A stretch of 64,000 bases of DNA from Arthrobacter_H rhombi (GCF_039526245.1 NZ_BAAAIV010000025.1:240159-304158); one strand, 5' to 3'. Positions 44,387 to 53,311 are shown, counted from the stretch's first letter. The notes: generated by a model not told the origin, from the sequence alone. Program-made: numbers and translations.

Positions 44387-45817
44387 ATGTCAGATGCTGC
44401 CATCCTGATCAACACAGCAGTGGCCGTGATCGCCACTGTCGTGCTGATCGTGCGCTTCAAGGTCAATCCGGTGATCTCCCTGGTCGTCGGCGCGGCCTAC
44501 CTTGGCCTGGCCGTCGGGCTCGGCGTGAAGAAGACCGTCGAGACCATCTCCACCGGCTTCGGCGACATCATGATGGAGGTCGGCCTGCTCATCGCCTTCG
44601 GCGTCCTGATGGGCTCGATCCTCAACGAAACCGGCGCCATCCGCCGCCTCGTCGAACACCTGCTGAAGACCTTCGGCCCATCCCGCCTGCCCTACACCAT
44701 GGGCCTGGCCTGCGCGACGGTCCTGCAGTCGATCTTCCTGGACGTCCTGCTGGTCATCTCCGCCCCGCTGGCCCGCCGCCTCGCCCCGAAGATCGGCAGG
44801 CTCGGCACCGCCCGCATGGCCACCGCCATGGCCATCTCGCTCGAATGCGGCATCGTGTTCATGGTCCCCGGCGTCGGCGCCCTGGCGCTGGCCGGACTGC
44901 TGAACGTCCCGCTGGGCAAGATGCTGCTCTTCGGCCTGCTGATCGTCGTCCCCACGGTCATCATCGCCATCGCGATCATGACCTTCCTCTTCCGCCGCGG
45001 CCTCTGGAAAGAGGAATCGGATGAGAACCACGAACTGTTCGAAGCCGAAGAGCCAGTGCACGACGACGGTGCCCAGGTGGCCGTCGGAGCCCCCTTCCGC
45101 AATACCCGGGCCACCACGGGTGAAGGTGGCACCGCGGGTTCCCCGGTCGCCGTGGCCGCACGCACCCGGACCGAAGCACCGCTGATCCTGCTCTTCGCCC
45201 CGCTGCTGCTCTCCCTGCTCCTCATCGCCGCCGGTGCCATCCTGGAGATCACCAAAATCGAGATCGCCCCCATCCAGTTCGTGGGGGAACCCATCATCGC
45301 CCTGCTGATCGGCCTGGTCGGCACCTGCGTCGTCGGCCGCTACACCGTGGGACAGAAACGGGTCGACGCCGGCATCTCGGCGGGCTTCCGCGAATCCGGG
45401 CAGATCCTGCTGCTCACCGGCGTCGGCGGATCACTCGCCGCGGCGGTCACCGCTGCCGGCGTCGGGGACATCCTGGGCGGTTTCTTCACCGCCAGCCCGG
45501 TCGCCCCGCTGCTCGTGGTCTGGGTCATCGCCGCCGTCCTGCACATCGCCGTCGGCTCCGTGACCCTCTCGGCCATCACCGCTGCCGGCCTGCTGGCCCC
45601 CATCGCCCCGGCCCTGGGGCTGGACCCCGTGCTGATCGCCCTGGCCGCCGGCGCCGGATCGCTGTTCATGGTCCATGTCACCTCCAACACCTTCTGGCTC
45701 TTGCAGGCGCTGCTCGGCCAGACCACCCGCGGTGCGCTGAAATCGGTGACCCTGGGCGTCTCCGTCGCCTCCGTCGTGGCGCTGGGGTTGGTCTCGGTCC
45801 TGAGCCTGTTCATCTGA
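44387..45817 (+). CDS. GntP-family permease
   Basis: 476 residues with about 12-14 helices. ISLVVGAAYLGLAVGLG near 29 and LLIAFGVLMGSILNETGAIRRLVEHLLKTFG near 67-97 are the GntP-type pattern, along with VLQSIFLDVLLVISAPLARRLAPK. A variable charged loop lies at about 205-260. The family imports gluconate or other hydroxy acids with protons. The two enzymes downstream act on CoA-activated acids, so a short-chain hydroxy acid is the likely cargo. Confidence 0.85.
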   Translation: MSDAAILINTAVAVIATVVLIVRFKVNPVISLVVGAAYLGLAVGLGVKKTVETISTGFGDIMMEVGLLIAFGVLMGSILNETGAIRRLVEHLLKTFGPSRLPYTMGLACATVLQSIFLDVLLVISAPLARRLAPKIGRLGTARMATAMAISLECGIVFMVPGVGALALAGLLNVPLGKMLLFGLLIVVPTVIIAIAIMTFLFRRGLWKEESDENHELFEAEEPVHDDGAQVAVGAPFRNTRATTGEGGTAGSPVAVAARTRTEAPLILLFAPLLLSLLLIAAGAILEITKIEIAPIQFVGEPIIALLIGLVGTCVVGRYTVGQKRVDAGISAGFRESGQILLLTGVGGSLAAAVTAAGVGDILGGFFTASPVAPLLVVWVIAAVLHIAVGSVTLSAITAAGLLAPIAPALGLDPVLIALAAGAGSLFMVHVTSNTFWLLQALLGQTTRGALKSVTLGVSVASVVALGLVSVLSLFI

Positions 45818-45870
45818 CCCCGCCCTGCCCCGCCCCCCGCACCATCCCTGAAGCAAGCAAAGGACACACC

Positions 45871-47121
45871 ATGAGCGAGAACACCACGGCCCCGTTGGCC
45901 GGAGTCCGCGTCCTGGAACTGGGCAACTACATTGCAGCACCCACCGCCGGACGCCTGTTGGCCGACTTCGGCGCGGAGGTCATCAAGGTCGAACGCCCCG
46001 GAACCGGTGACGAACTGCGCAATTGGCGCCTGGCCAAGGGCACCACCTCGATGCTCTACCGCACCCTGAACCGGAACAAGAAGTCCGTGGTGCTGGACCT
46101 GCGCTCCGACGCCGGCCGCGCCGCGGTCCTCGAACTGGTCCGCACCTCCGACATCCTGCTGGAGAACTTCCGCCCCGGCACCTTGGAGAAGTGGGGGCTC
46201 GGCCCCGAGGTCCTCAACGAGGCCAACCCCGAGCTCGTCATCACCCGGATCTCCGCCTTCGGCCAGACCGGCCCGCTGTCCGAGCGCCCGGGATTCGCCG
46301 CCGTCGCCGAGGCCTACAGCGGCTTCCGCAACCTCGTCGGCGACCCGGACCGCGCCCCGGTCCGTGTCGGTGTCTCCATCGGGGATTCGATCGCCGGGCT
46401 CTACGCTGCCTTCGGCTCCGTGATGAGCCTGTTCCAGCGCGAATCCCGCCGTGGCGCGGGGCAGGAAGGCACCGCCCTGGGCGAGCGCATCATCGACGTC
46501 GCCCTGAACGAGGCGATGTTCTCGATGATGGAATCGCTCGTCCCGGACTACGAGGCCTACGGGAACCAGCGCGAACGCACCGGCGGCCGCATGGAAGGCA
46601 TCGCCCCCTCCAACGCCTACGTCTGCGCCGACGGGGCCAGCATCGTCGTCGCCGGCAACGGGGACTCGATCTTCCAGCGCTACATGGAAACCATCGGCCG
46701 CCCCGACCTCGGAGCCGACCCCGGACTCGGCTCCAACGCCGGCCGCTGGGCCCGCCGCGAGGAACTCGATGCCGCCATCGGCGAGTGGACCGCACGCCAC
46801 GATGCCCCCGAGGCGCTGGAGATGCTCGACGCCGCAGGCGTCCCGGCCGGCCCGATCTATACCGCGGCGGACATCGTCGCCGACGAACAGTACGCCGCCC
46901 GGAACATGGTCCAGAAGTTCGACGTCTCCACCGGCGAGGAAATGCTGCACGACGTCGGCTTCCCCGGCATCGTCCCGGTCATCGGCGCCACCTCCCTGCC
47001 GGTGCGCCACCTGGGCCCGGACCTGGGCGAACACAACGACGAGGTGCTCGGCGGACTGCTGGGCCTGGACGCGGAAGCCATCGCGGCGGCCGCCGGAGCG
47101 AAGGGTGCGTACAGCGCATGA
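45871..47121 (+). CDS. CaiB/BaiF family CoA-transferase (class III)
   Basis: 416 residues. LAGVRVLELGNYIAAPTAGRLLADFGAEVIKVE (about 9-41) is the class III CoA-transferase opening, and GVSIGDSIAGLYA near 168-180 carries the catalytic Asp. GFAAVAEAYSG and TGPLSERPG are also typical. It would move CoA from a donor thioester to an organic acid. AAAGGAC precedes the ATG, and it overlaps the next gene by four bases. Confidence 0.88.
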   Translation: MSENTTAPLAGVRVLELGNYIAAPTAGRLLADFGAEVIKVERPGTGDELRNWRLAKGTTSMLYRTLNRNKKSVVLDLRSDAGRAAVLELVRTSDILLENFRPGTLEKWGLGPEVLNEANPELVITRISAFGQTGPLSERPGFAAVAEAYSGFRNLVGDPDRAPVRVGVSIGDSIAGLYAAFGSVMSLFQRESRRGAGQEGTALGERIIDVALNEAMFSMMESLVPDYEAYGNQRERTGGRMEGIAPSNAYVCADGASIVVAGNGDSIFQRYMETIGRPDLGADPGLGSNAGRWARREELDAAIGEWTARHDAPEALEMLDAAGVPAGPIYTAADIVADEQYAARNMVQKFDVSTGEEMLHDVGFPGIVPVIGATSLPVRHLGPDLGEHNDEVLGGLLGLDAEAIAAAAGAKGAYSA

Positions 47122-48074
47122 ACACCACCACCGACAAGGCCCGGGGCACGACGGCGGTGCGCGGCGCCGGACTGCGCGATGTCACCCTGCGCGACGGCTT
47201 GCAGCTGACGGGTAAGAACCTCTCCACCGCCGCAAAGGTCGCCACCGTACGCAGGCTGATCGAGCTGGGGGTCCCGGAAATCGAACTGGGCTCCATGGCG
47301 CGCGCCGACCTGGTGCCCACCATGGCCAACACCCTCGACGTCGTCGCCGAACTGACCGCCGACGAGCTGGAACGCTGCTGGATCTGGGTGGCCACCCCCG
47401 GCCACGTGGCCAAGGCGGCGGCCGCCGGCGTGCGGAACTTCCAGTACTGCCTTTCCGCCTCCGATGCCCACAACCAGGCCAACATCGGTCGCAGCACCGA
47501 TGCCAGTCTGGAAGCGCTCCCGCAGGCCGTCGAGTACTCCCGCGCGGTCGGCGGACGCATCCAGCTCTGCATTGCCACGTCCTTCACCTGTCCCTTCGAA
47601 GGCCAGGTTCCGGTCGAGCGCGTGCTCTCCATCGCCAACGACCCGCGGGCCGAGGGAACCTGCGACATCGTCATCTGTGACACCCTCGGCCAGGCCCATC
47701 CCGGTCAGGTCGCCGAACTGGTTTCCCGGGTCCGCGACGAGACCCCGGACCGGCGCATCGTCTACCACGGGCACGACACCTGGGGTCTCGGTGTCGCGAA
47801 CACGCTCGCGGCCATCGACGCCGGCGCCGATCTGGTCGACGGCGCCCTCGGCGGTCTGGGCGGGTGCCCGTTCGCCCCCGGCGCGAGTGGCAACACGGCG
47901 AGCGAGGACATCCTCTTCGCGACGCGCCCGGAGTGGCTCACGCCCGATACCTTCGCCGGGATCGTCGAGCTGGGCGAACAGGTCCTCGGGGAATTGGGGG
48001 AGTCCAGCCGGTCCAAGGCCGCCCAGGGTGCCCGGTCCACGGCCGAGGCGTTCGAGTGGGTGATCCGCAGCTGA
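47118..48074 (+). CDS. HMG-CoA lyase-like protein (HMGL family)
   Basis: 318 residues. LRDVTLRDGLQLTGK near 19-33 carries the Arg-Asp pair of the metal and substrate site, HGHDTWGLGVAN near 215-226 supplies His ligands, and GGLGGCPFAPGASGNTASED near 246-265 is the HMGL active-site Cys loop. Relatives cleave 3-hydroxy-3-methylglutaryl-CoA or citramalyl-like CoA esters to acetyl-CoA and a keto acid. With the CoA-transferase it forms an activate-then-cleave pathway. The start lies in an ATGA overlap. Confidence 0.88.
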   Translation: MNTTTDKARGTTAVRGAGLRDVTLRDGLQLTGKNLSTAAKVATVRRLIELGVPEIELGSMARADLVPTMANTLDVVAELTADELERCWIWVATPGHVAKAAAAGVRNFQYCLSASDAHNQANIGRSTDASLEALPQAVEYSRAVGGRIQLCIATSFTCPFEGQVPVERVLSIANDPRAEGTCDIVICDTLGQAHPGQVAELVSRVRDETPDRRIVYHGHDTWGLGVANTLAAIDAGADLVDGALGGLGGCPFAPGASGNTASEDILFATRPEWLTPDTFAGIVELGEQVLGELGESSRSKAAQGARSTAEAFEWVIRS

Positions 48075-48089
48075 GCTAATTCCACCATC

Positions 48090-48104
48090 GTTTCGAAGCG
48101 AAAC
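48090..48104 (+). terminator. small hairpin after the HMGL operon
   Basis: GTTTCG (48090-48095) pairs with CGAAAC (48099-48104) around a 3-base loop, 16 bases after the stop codon. There is only a short T-run after it, so termination efficiency is uncertain. Confidence 0.4.
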
Positions 48105-48220
48105 CTTTGGAATTTGCGGGCACTGGAAGATCGCCCTGTGACGGTTCCATCGCGGGTGGCTTTCGGTATGTGCGGACGCTTCATATTGTCCGACAAAGCA
48201 GGCATTATCTAACTGGATGC

Positions 48221-48225
48221 AACGC
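48221..48225. repeat. 5-bp target-site duplication, left copy
   Basis: AACGC immediately outside the left terminal repeat is identical to 61969-61973 outside the right end. A 5-bp duplication is the size made by Tn402/Tn5053-type transposition. Confidence 0.85.
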
Positions 48226-48252
48226 TGTCGTTTTCAGAAGTGGACTTCACTG
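48226..48252 (+). repeat. left terminal inverted repeat of the transposon
   Basis: The repeat begins TGTCGTTTTCAGAAG. Compared with the right end it differs at positions 5, 17, 21 and 22 of 27. The start is closest to the integron-type IRi end as I recall it. Confidence 0.85.
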
Positions 48253-48255
48253 CCT

Positions 48256-48273
48256 CTCAGCAGTCCTGTGCAC
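48256..48273 (+). repeat. left subterminal repeat (possible TniA site)
   Basis: CTCAGCAGTCCTGTGCAC matches 12 of 18 positions of the GTCAGAAGCCGACTGCAC repeat type found inside Tn402-family ends. It is more degenerate than the right-hand copies. Confidence 0.5.
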
Positions 48274-48317
48274 TGAGATCCGAGTCGACTTCCGTTTCCA
48301 GGCGCACCATCTCGTGC

Positions 48318-48329
48318 AATAATCTTCGC
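48318..48329 (+). promoter_or_regulatory. leaderless promoter of the ArsR/CDF pair
   Basis: AATAAT at 48318-48323, one change from TATAAT, is followed by six bases and then the ATG at 48330. TTTCCA at 48295-48300 gives a 17-base spacer. The mRNA would start at or next to the start codon, since no ribosome site is present. Confidence 0.5.
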
Positions 48330-48695
48330 ATGAATGCAGATAAGAATGTTTGTGGCCGTGAACCGGATAGCCAGTATGTGGAGCTCGCGGTGGAGGTCTT
48401 CTCCATGCTTGCCGATGCCACGCGCGTACGCCTGGTCCTGGCCCTGCGCGACGGTGAGCTGCCGGTGAACCAATTAGCCGAGATCGTGGACAAGTCCCCG
48501 GCGGCGGTGTCCCAGCACCTGGCGAAGATGCGCCTGTCCCGGATGGTCCTCAGCCGCCAGGACGGGACCAGGGTGTTCTACCGTCTGGCCAACGAACATG
48601 CCCGGCAGCTGGTCGCGGATGCGATCTTCCAGGCAGAACACGCCCTGGGAGGCACGCCGCTGCACCATCATGGGGATGCCGAGGGAACCCCGTGA
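48330..48695 (+). CDS. ArsR/SmtB-family metal sensor
   Basis: 121 residues. The winged helix includes ADATRVRLVLALRDGELPVNQLAEIVDKSPAAVSQHLAKMR (about 28-68). The C-terminal helix has ANEHARQLVADAIFQAEH, where the two His are spaced like the outer pair of the CzrA/NmtR alpha-5 site, but the middle His is Gln; another His cluster follows (LHHHGD). It overlaps the CDF gene by four bases and probably represses it until Zn, Ni or Co is bound. The metal is not certain. Confidence 0.87.
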   Translation: MNADKNVCGREPDSQYVELAVEVFSMLADATRVRLVLALRDGELPVNQLAEIVDKSPAAVSQHLAKMRLSRMVLSRQDGTRVFYRLANEHARQLVADAIFQAEHALGGTPLHHHGDAEGTP

Positions 48696-49798
48696 AGTCG
48701 CGCACCGGGCACGACCATGACGACCACGGCCATTCCCACGATCACCAGCACGATGGTCACGACCACGGACACAACGACGACCATCCCCATGATGGGCGCG
48801 GACATCACCATGACCATGACCAGGGCGGTCACGGCCACGAGCATCCCTCCGGGTTGCGCGGGGTCATCCACGGATTGTTCGTCCCGCACAGCCACGACGT
48901 CTCCGATTCGATCGACGATGCCATGCAAAGCAGCGCCAAGGGCATCCGCGCGGTCAAGCTGTCACTGATCGGGCTCGGTGCCACGGCTGTCTTCCAGCTC
49001 GTGGTGGTGCTGGTCAGCGGCTCCGTCGCGCTGCTGGCCGATACCGTGCACAACTTCTCGGACGCACTGACCGCCATCCCCTTGTGGATTGCGTTCCTTC
49101 TGGGACGGCGCGCCGCCACCCGGCGTTTCACCTTCGGCTACGGAAGGGCGGAAGACATGGCGGGGTTGTTCATCGTCGCGATGATCGCCCTCTCGGCCGT
49201 GGTGGCCGCAGTCGAATCGATCCGCAGGTTCTTTGAGCCCCAGCCGCTGGAAAACCTCGGATGGGTGCTGGCCGCCGGCCTGATCGGTTTCGCGGGAAAC
49301 GAAGCCGTCGCCATCTACCGCATCCGGGTGGGCCGGCAGATCGGATCGGCCGCCCTGGTCGCCGACGGGGTCCACGCCCGCACCGACGGGTTCACTTCCC
49401 TGGCCGTCGTGCTGGGCGTTGCCGGCGTCTGGCTCGGGTTCCCGCTGGCGGACCCGATCATCGGCCTGCTGATCTCCGCCGCCATCGCGGTCCTGCTGTG
49501 GGGCACGGCCAGGGACATCGGCAGGCGCCTGATGGACGGGGTGGACCCCGACCTGGTCCAACGCGCGGAGACGGCTGTCACTGCCATCACGCCGGGCGAG
49601 CCGGGAGTGCGCATGCGGTGGATGGGGCACAAACTGCACGTGGAGGTCTCCCTCCCCACCGACGGGTCCTCCACGATGCCGCACATGATCGAACGCAGCC
49701 GATCGGTCGAAAAGGCGCTCCGCTCGGCTTTGCCGAATGTCGGCTCCGTGACCACCATCCCGGTCTGGGACACGTCGGCGGAGCCCTCCCCCGCCTAG
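48692..49798 (+). CDS. cation diffusion facilitator with His-rich N-terminus
   Basis: 368 residues starting at GTG in the overlap with the ArsR stop. The first 52 residues are nearly all His, Asp and Gly, a cytosolic metal-binding tail. Six helices follow. Metal-site pairs are ADTVHNFSD near 120 (helix 2) and ADGVHARTD near 228 (helix 5), the HxxxD pattern of zinc-type CDFs. A C-terminal domain closes the protein. It exports a divalent cation, most likely zinc, in exchange for protons. Confidence 0.9.
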   Translation: MKSRTGHDHDDHGHSHDHQHDGHDHGHNDDHPHDGRGHHHDHDQGGHGHEHPSGLRGVIHGLFVPHSHDVSDSIDDAMQSSAKGIRAVKLSLIGLGATAVFQLVVVLVSGSVALLADTVHNFSDALTAIPLWIAFLLGRRAATRRFTFGYGRAEDMAGLFIVAMIALSAVVAAVESIRRFFEPQPLENLGWVLAAGLIGFAGNEAVAIYRIRVGRQIGSAALVADGVHARTDGFTSLAVVLGVAGVWLGFPLADPIIGLLISAAIAVLLWGTARDIGRRLMDGVDPDLVQRAETAVTAITPGEPGVRMRWMGHKLHVEVSLPTDGSSTMPHMIERSRSVEKALRSALPNVGSVTTIPVWDTSAEPSPA

Positions 49799-49851
49799 GC
49801 CCGCCCCGATCCGGCATCGAGACTGGCCGCCACTACCTGCAGGAGCACAAC

Positions 49852-50322
49852 ATGCCACCCATTACCCGGGCCGCCACCGCCGAACTACCCACGGGGGAGA
49901 TCTTCGGGGTCACCGCCGACGCCCTGGAAATGATCGGGGTGTTCGGCGGGACACTGCACTGCTATGAGGGCCCGGGAGGGTGCCGGGCCACCGGGCTGTA
50001 CTTCTCCCGGTCCCTGCCCCGCAAACCCATCCATTGCACCCTGCACCCGGCCGGGGGTCCCGGAAACACCACCGGCGCGGACGCGGATGCGCCACACCCG
50101 GGGCTCGAGGACCTCACGTTGAGCGTGGGCCACGGCCTGTCAGCGAAGCTCGACGGTGCCGTGCTGGACTTCGGGAACCACAACAGGATGCAGCGCTTCA
50201 TCTGGCTGGAACTCCCCTCTGCCGGGGATGCCCGCTGCGGGTGCCGCCGGTCCTTCGGTGCCCGCACGGGAAAGCGTTCGCCCTGCCTGGACAAGCAGGG
50301 GGTGGGCCTGACGGACCTCTAG
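49852..50322 (+). CDS. HesB/IscA-like protein with unusual cysteine pattern
   Basis: 156 residues after AGGAGCAC. The central part looks like an A-type Fe-S carrier: GGTLHCYEGPGGCRATGLYF resembles the IscA GGCxGFxY strand and ARCGCRRSFG resembles the closing CGCGxSF. The three core Cys would be C44, C129 and C131. The spacing is longer than in IscA and there are extra Cys at 37, 62 and 145. It may instead hold copper or zinc, because its neighbours are metal-resistance genes. Function is not established. Confidence 0.5.
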   Translation: MPPITRAATAELPTGEIFGVTADALEMIGVFGGTLHCYEGPGGCRATGLYFSRSLPRKPIHCTLHPAGGPGNTTGADADAPHPGLEDLTLSVGHGLSAKLDGAVLDFGNHNRMQRFIWLELPSAGDARCGCRRSFGARTGKRSPCLDKQGVGLTDL

Positions 50323-50392
50323 GAACGGGCCGCCGGCAACGCGACGGCCGCGGCTTCCTTCCTTGTGGCGGGCCTTCCCGGGGCCGGCCCGG

Positions 50393-50815
50393 TTATTCGG
50401 AGGCCCCGCGTCCCAGGCCCGCGAGGAGTTCGTTGCATGCCTGCTCGCAGCGGCGGCAGGCTTCGGCGCAGACCTTGCAGTGCCCGTGCATTTCCGCGTG
50501 TTGTCCGCATTCATCGGCGCAGGCCTTGCAGGTCGCGGCACAGGCCTCGAGGACCGAGCGGGTGACGTTGGCGTCGTAGCCGGTGTGCCGGGAGAGGACA
50601 TTGCCGGTCGTGGCGCAGACATCGGCGCAATCCAGGTTCGTCCTGATGCACTTGGTGAGGTCGGCGACCATGTCCTCGGCCAGGCAGGCGTCCGCGCAGG
50701 CGGTGCAGGTCTGGGCACACTCGAAACACGCGGCGATGCAGTCCGCGAGTTTTTCGCGGTCGATGCCGCCCAGGTCCTTCGGGTACGTGTCGAGCATGCT
50801 GGTGATGTGGCTCAT
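50393..50815 (-). CDS. four-helix-bundle copper-storage protein (Csp/DUF326)
   Basis: 140 residues with about 18 Cys arranged mostly as CxxC or CxxxC along four helices, for example CFECAQTCTACADAC near 30-44 and CKVCAEACRRCEQAC near 115-129. This is the Csp family, which stores many Cu(I) ions inside the bundle. No signal peptide is visible, so it is a cytosolic form like Csp3. GGGAGCAATCC precedes the start at 50815. A CsoR-type operator lies about 140 bases upstream. Confidence 0.88.
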   Translation of the reverse strand: MSHITSMLDTYPKDLGGIDREKLADCIAACFECAQTCTACADACLAEDMVADLTKCIRTNLDCADVCATTGNVLSRHTGYDANVTRSVLEACAATCKACADECGQHAEMHGHCKVCAEACRRCEQACNELLAGLGRGASE

Positions 50816-50957
50816 TGGATTGCTCCCTTGCGCGTCGGCTTCGTCCGGTCCAGGCGTGCAAAGCACGCCTCGTTTGCCCCACGCTAGACCTGCCCGCGGG
50901 GAGGTGTCGACGAGATGTGCAGCTGTTCCGAAGGACCGCCCGCACCCCGGGCTTCCA

Positions 50958-50972
50958 TACCCCCGCGGGGTA
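50958..50972. promoter_or_regulatory. CsoR-type copper operator (csp / DUF6153 side)
   Basis: TACCCC-CGC-GGGGTA at 50958-50972 matches the G-tract palindrome bound by CsoR copper-sensing repressors. It lies between the csp gene (minus) and the DUF6153/DUF305 genes (plus), so it could serve both. No csoR gene is present in the window. Confidence 0.6.
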
Positions 50973-51075
50973 GAGGCAGGCACCAGCGCGGATTCCGGGA
51001 GGGACGCCGAACCGGCGTTCCGTCCCATGGCAGCGAAAGACCCGGGCCCCACCCCTGGGCGGTAGAATGGCCCAT

Positions 51076-51516
51076 GTGATGGATTCAGGGAGGACCGGAC
51101 CCCGCCGGCATTCTTTCCTGCTCCTGCTGTGCCTCGGCGCCGTCCTGACGGGCATCATCGGCATGCACCTGTGGATGGGCGGACATGGGGAACACACGGA
51201 TTCCCAACCGGCCCCGTCCTCCGCCAGCGTGGCCCCACTGGCCACGGCTACGGACCTGCCCAGCATTCATGCGCACACCGGGGCCATTGGCGATGGATCG
51301 CCGATGGCCGGTTGCGTCGGCACGTGCGATGCCGGGGACATGGCAGCTGGCATCTGCATGCTCTCGCTGATCGTCCTGGCGATGTTCGCGTTCCTGGCTC
51401 CACCGCGCAACGAGCTGCTGCGTACGCTGCTGCGTCGCGGCCCGCCGCCCGTCCCGCGGGTATTTCGGCTCGTTCCCACTCCTTCGTTGACCCAGCTCTG
51501 CATCAGCCGCACCTAG
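51076..51516 (+). CDS. DUF6153-like small secreted or membrane protein
   Basis: 146 residues. One N-terminal membrane helix (LLLLCLGAVLTGIIGMHLWMG) is followed by a His-containing stretch, a CVGTC pair near residue 80, and a second helix (GICMLSLIVLAMFAFLA). This resembles the actinobacterial DUF6153 group that occurs beside copper genes. The role is unknown; metal binding by His and Cys is a guess. TAGAAT at 51063-51068 lies seven bases before the GTG at 51076, suggesting a leaderless mRNA; ATG at 51067 or 51079 is an alternative start. Confidence 0.6.
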   Translation: MMDSGRTGPRRHSFLLLLCLGAVLTGIIGMHLWMGGHGEHTDSQPAPSSASVAPLATATDLPSIHAHTGAIGDGSPMAGCVGTCDAGDMAAGICMLSLIVLAMFAFLAPPRNELLRTLLRRGPPPVPRVFRLVPTPSLTQLCISRT

Positions 51517-51630
51517 AACCGGTGTGCGGACCAGCCATGCCCACCGGGCACCTGGTTTCGCCTTCACCGGCCACCGCCTGGTAGCCGGCTGACCTCCAGA
51601 CACTTTCTTAGCAACGAAGGACGAACCACC

Positions 51631-52239
51631 ATGAACCGCAAACTTTTCCTGCCCGCCATCGGCGTGGCCGCAGCAATCACCCTGGCCGGTTGCGCCGGCA
51701 ACGAGAACCCCGCCGCCTCCGGCTCCGCCACGGCTTCGTCCCAGCAGTCGGCCCCGTCGAATGCCGGGAGCCAGGTTTCGGCCGAGCACAACGACGCGGA
51801 CACGATGTTCGCGCAGATGATGATCCCCCACCACAAGCAGGCCGTGCAGATGAGCGAGCTCATGCTCGCCAAGGACGGCATCGACAACAAGATCACCGAC
51901 CTGGCCACGACCATCAAGGAAGCCCAGGGACCCGAGATCCAGACCATGACCGGATGGCTGAAGACGTGGGGCGAACCCACCGCATCGGACATGGGCGGCC
52001 ACGGCATGGAGGGCATGATGACCGACGAACAGCTCAAGGAACTGGAGTCCGCCCAGGGTACCGATGCCTCGCGGATGTTCCTGGAGTCAATGACCGAGCA
52101 CCACAAGGGCGCCGTCGGGATGGCCGAGGACGAGATCGCCGACGGAAAGAACCCCCAGGCCATCGCCCTGGCCAAGCAGATCGAAAAGACGCAGCAGGCG
52201 GAGATCAAGAAGATGCAGGACCTGCTCGCCGGCCTCTAG
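51631..52239 (+). CDS. DUF305 lipoprotein
   Basis: 202 residues. The signal peptide ends in the lipobox LAGC. The DUF305 domain has two repeated metal-type motifs, ADTMFAQMMIPHHKQAVQMSELMLA near 58-82 and ASRMFLESMTEHHKGAVGMAEDEI near 148-171, where paired His and Met are probable copper ligands. GMGGHGMEGMM-like Met-rich sequence lies between. DUF305 proteins are regular partners of copper oxidases and exporters. The protein is anchored outside the membrane. Confidence 0.88.
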   Translation: MNRKLFLPAIGVAAAITLAGCAGNENPAASGSATASSQQSAPSNAGSQVSAEHNDADTMFAQMMIPHHKQAVQMSELMLAKDGIDNKITDLATTIKEAQGPEIQTMTGWLKTWGEPTASDMGGHGMEGMMTDEQLKELESAQGTDASRMFLESMTEHHKGAVGMAEDEIADGKNPQAIALAKQIEKTQQAEIKKMQDLLAGL

Positions 52240-52338
52240 GCCGCACCTTTCCCACGCGGCCAACGGTGCGGGGCCCGGAACCCGGACCCCGCACCGGTCA
52301 CGCCTGCGTGCCCAAGACCTTCCGAAGGAACTCCCATC

Positions 52339-53217
52339 ATGCCCAAATCCATCCTGCCCCGGCGCCGGAAACGGTTCGCCGTGCTCGTGGCCGCCAGCAC
52401 CCTGGTGCTCTCGGCCTGCTCTGCCCCGTCGACCCTGGACGACCCGATTCCCGTGGCCGCCACCACCGGCTACCCCACCAGCCACATCCACGGCATGGAC
52501 GTGGACGCCGAAACGGGGAAGGTCCTGCTGGCCACCCACGAGGGCCTGTATGACGTCTCCACGAAACCGGCCACCAGGATCGGCCCCGAGATCGACCTCA
52601 TGGGCTTCACCGTCGCCGCCGACGGGATCCTCTACGCCTCCGGACACCCGGGCCCCGGGGTGGACCTGCCCGACCCGGTGGGGTTGATCGAATCCACCGA
52701 CGGGGGCAGGAACTGGACGCCGCTGTCGCGGACCGGGCAATCGGACTTCCACGCCCTGGCAGCCACCCACGAGGGAGTCATCGGCTTCGACGGCCAACTG
52801 CTCACCAACAAGGGCGGCAGCTCCTGGGAGCTGGCCGGGGACCAGGTGCCGGCCTACCACCTCGCCGCCGCCACCGACGGCCACGTCGCCTTGGCGACCA
52901 CGGAATCCGGCCTGATGCGCTCGAACGACCACGGCAACTCCTGGAACCCGGTTCCCGGGGCCCCCTTGTTGATGATCACCGCCATATCCGGCAACCAGGC
53001 AGCGGGCATCACACCCGACGGGGCCCTGTACACCAGCAGCGACGGCGGACTGCAATGGCGGAAACAACCCGCCACCACGAAGGACGTGGCCGCCATGGAC
53101 ATGGTCGTCAAGGACGGCGACACGCAGATCTGGACAGCCTCCGCGACCGGTGTACAGGTCTCCCGCGACCTGGGGCGCACCTTCACCGACGCCGAGCCCC
53201 AAAAGGGCCGGGAATGA
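52339..53217 (+). CDS. F510_1955-type BNR-repeat lipoprotein
   Basis: 292 residues. The lipobox is LSAC. The rest is a beta-propeller-like chain with BNR/Asp-box repeats (STDGGRNW, SNDHGNSW and SSDGGLQW), and HIHGMDVDAETGKVLLATHEGLY near the start is characteristic of this group that is often next to DUF305 and copper genes. No catalytic glycosidase residues can be identified, so a structural or metal-related role is possible. AAGGA precedes the ATG. Confidence 0.72.
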   Translation: MPKSILPRRRKRFAVLVAASTLVLSACSAPSTLDDPIPVAATTGYPTSHIHGMDVDAETGKVLLATHEGLYDVSTKPATRIGPEIDLMGFTVAADGILYASGHPGPGVDLPDPVGLIESTDGGRNWTPLSRTGQSDFHALAATHEGVIGFDGQLLTNKGGSSWELAGDQVPAYHLAAATDGHVALATTESGLMRSNDHGNSWNPVPGAPLLMITAISGNQAAGITPDGALYTSSDGGLQWRKQPATTKDVAAMDMVVKDGDTQIWTASATGVQVSRDLGRTFTDAEPQKGRE

Positions 53218-53311
53218 CCACCCGCAGGGCCCGGGCCGTGCCACGTAGGGCCGGGGAAACGGGCGGGGAAACAGCAACCGGAGGGCCAGCCCATCTCCGG
53301 GGAGGACGGGG

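Noticed and set aside
48186..48196. TTGTC-C-GACAA palindrome left of the transposon as a res-type target
   Set aside because: Tni elements often insert near res sites, but there is no resolvase or further dyads here and the palindrome is short.
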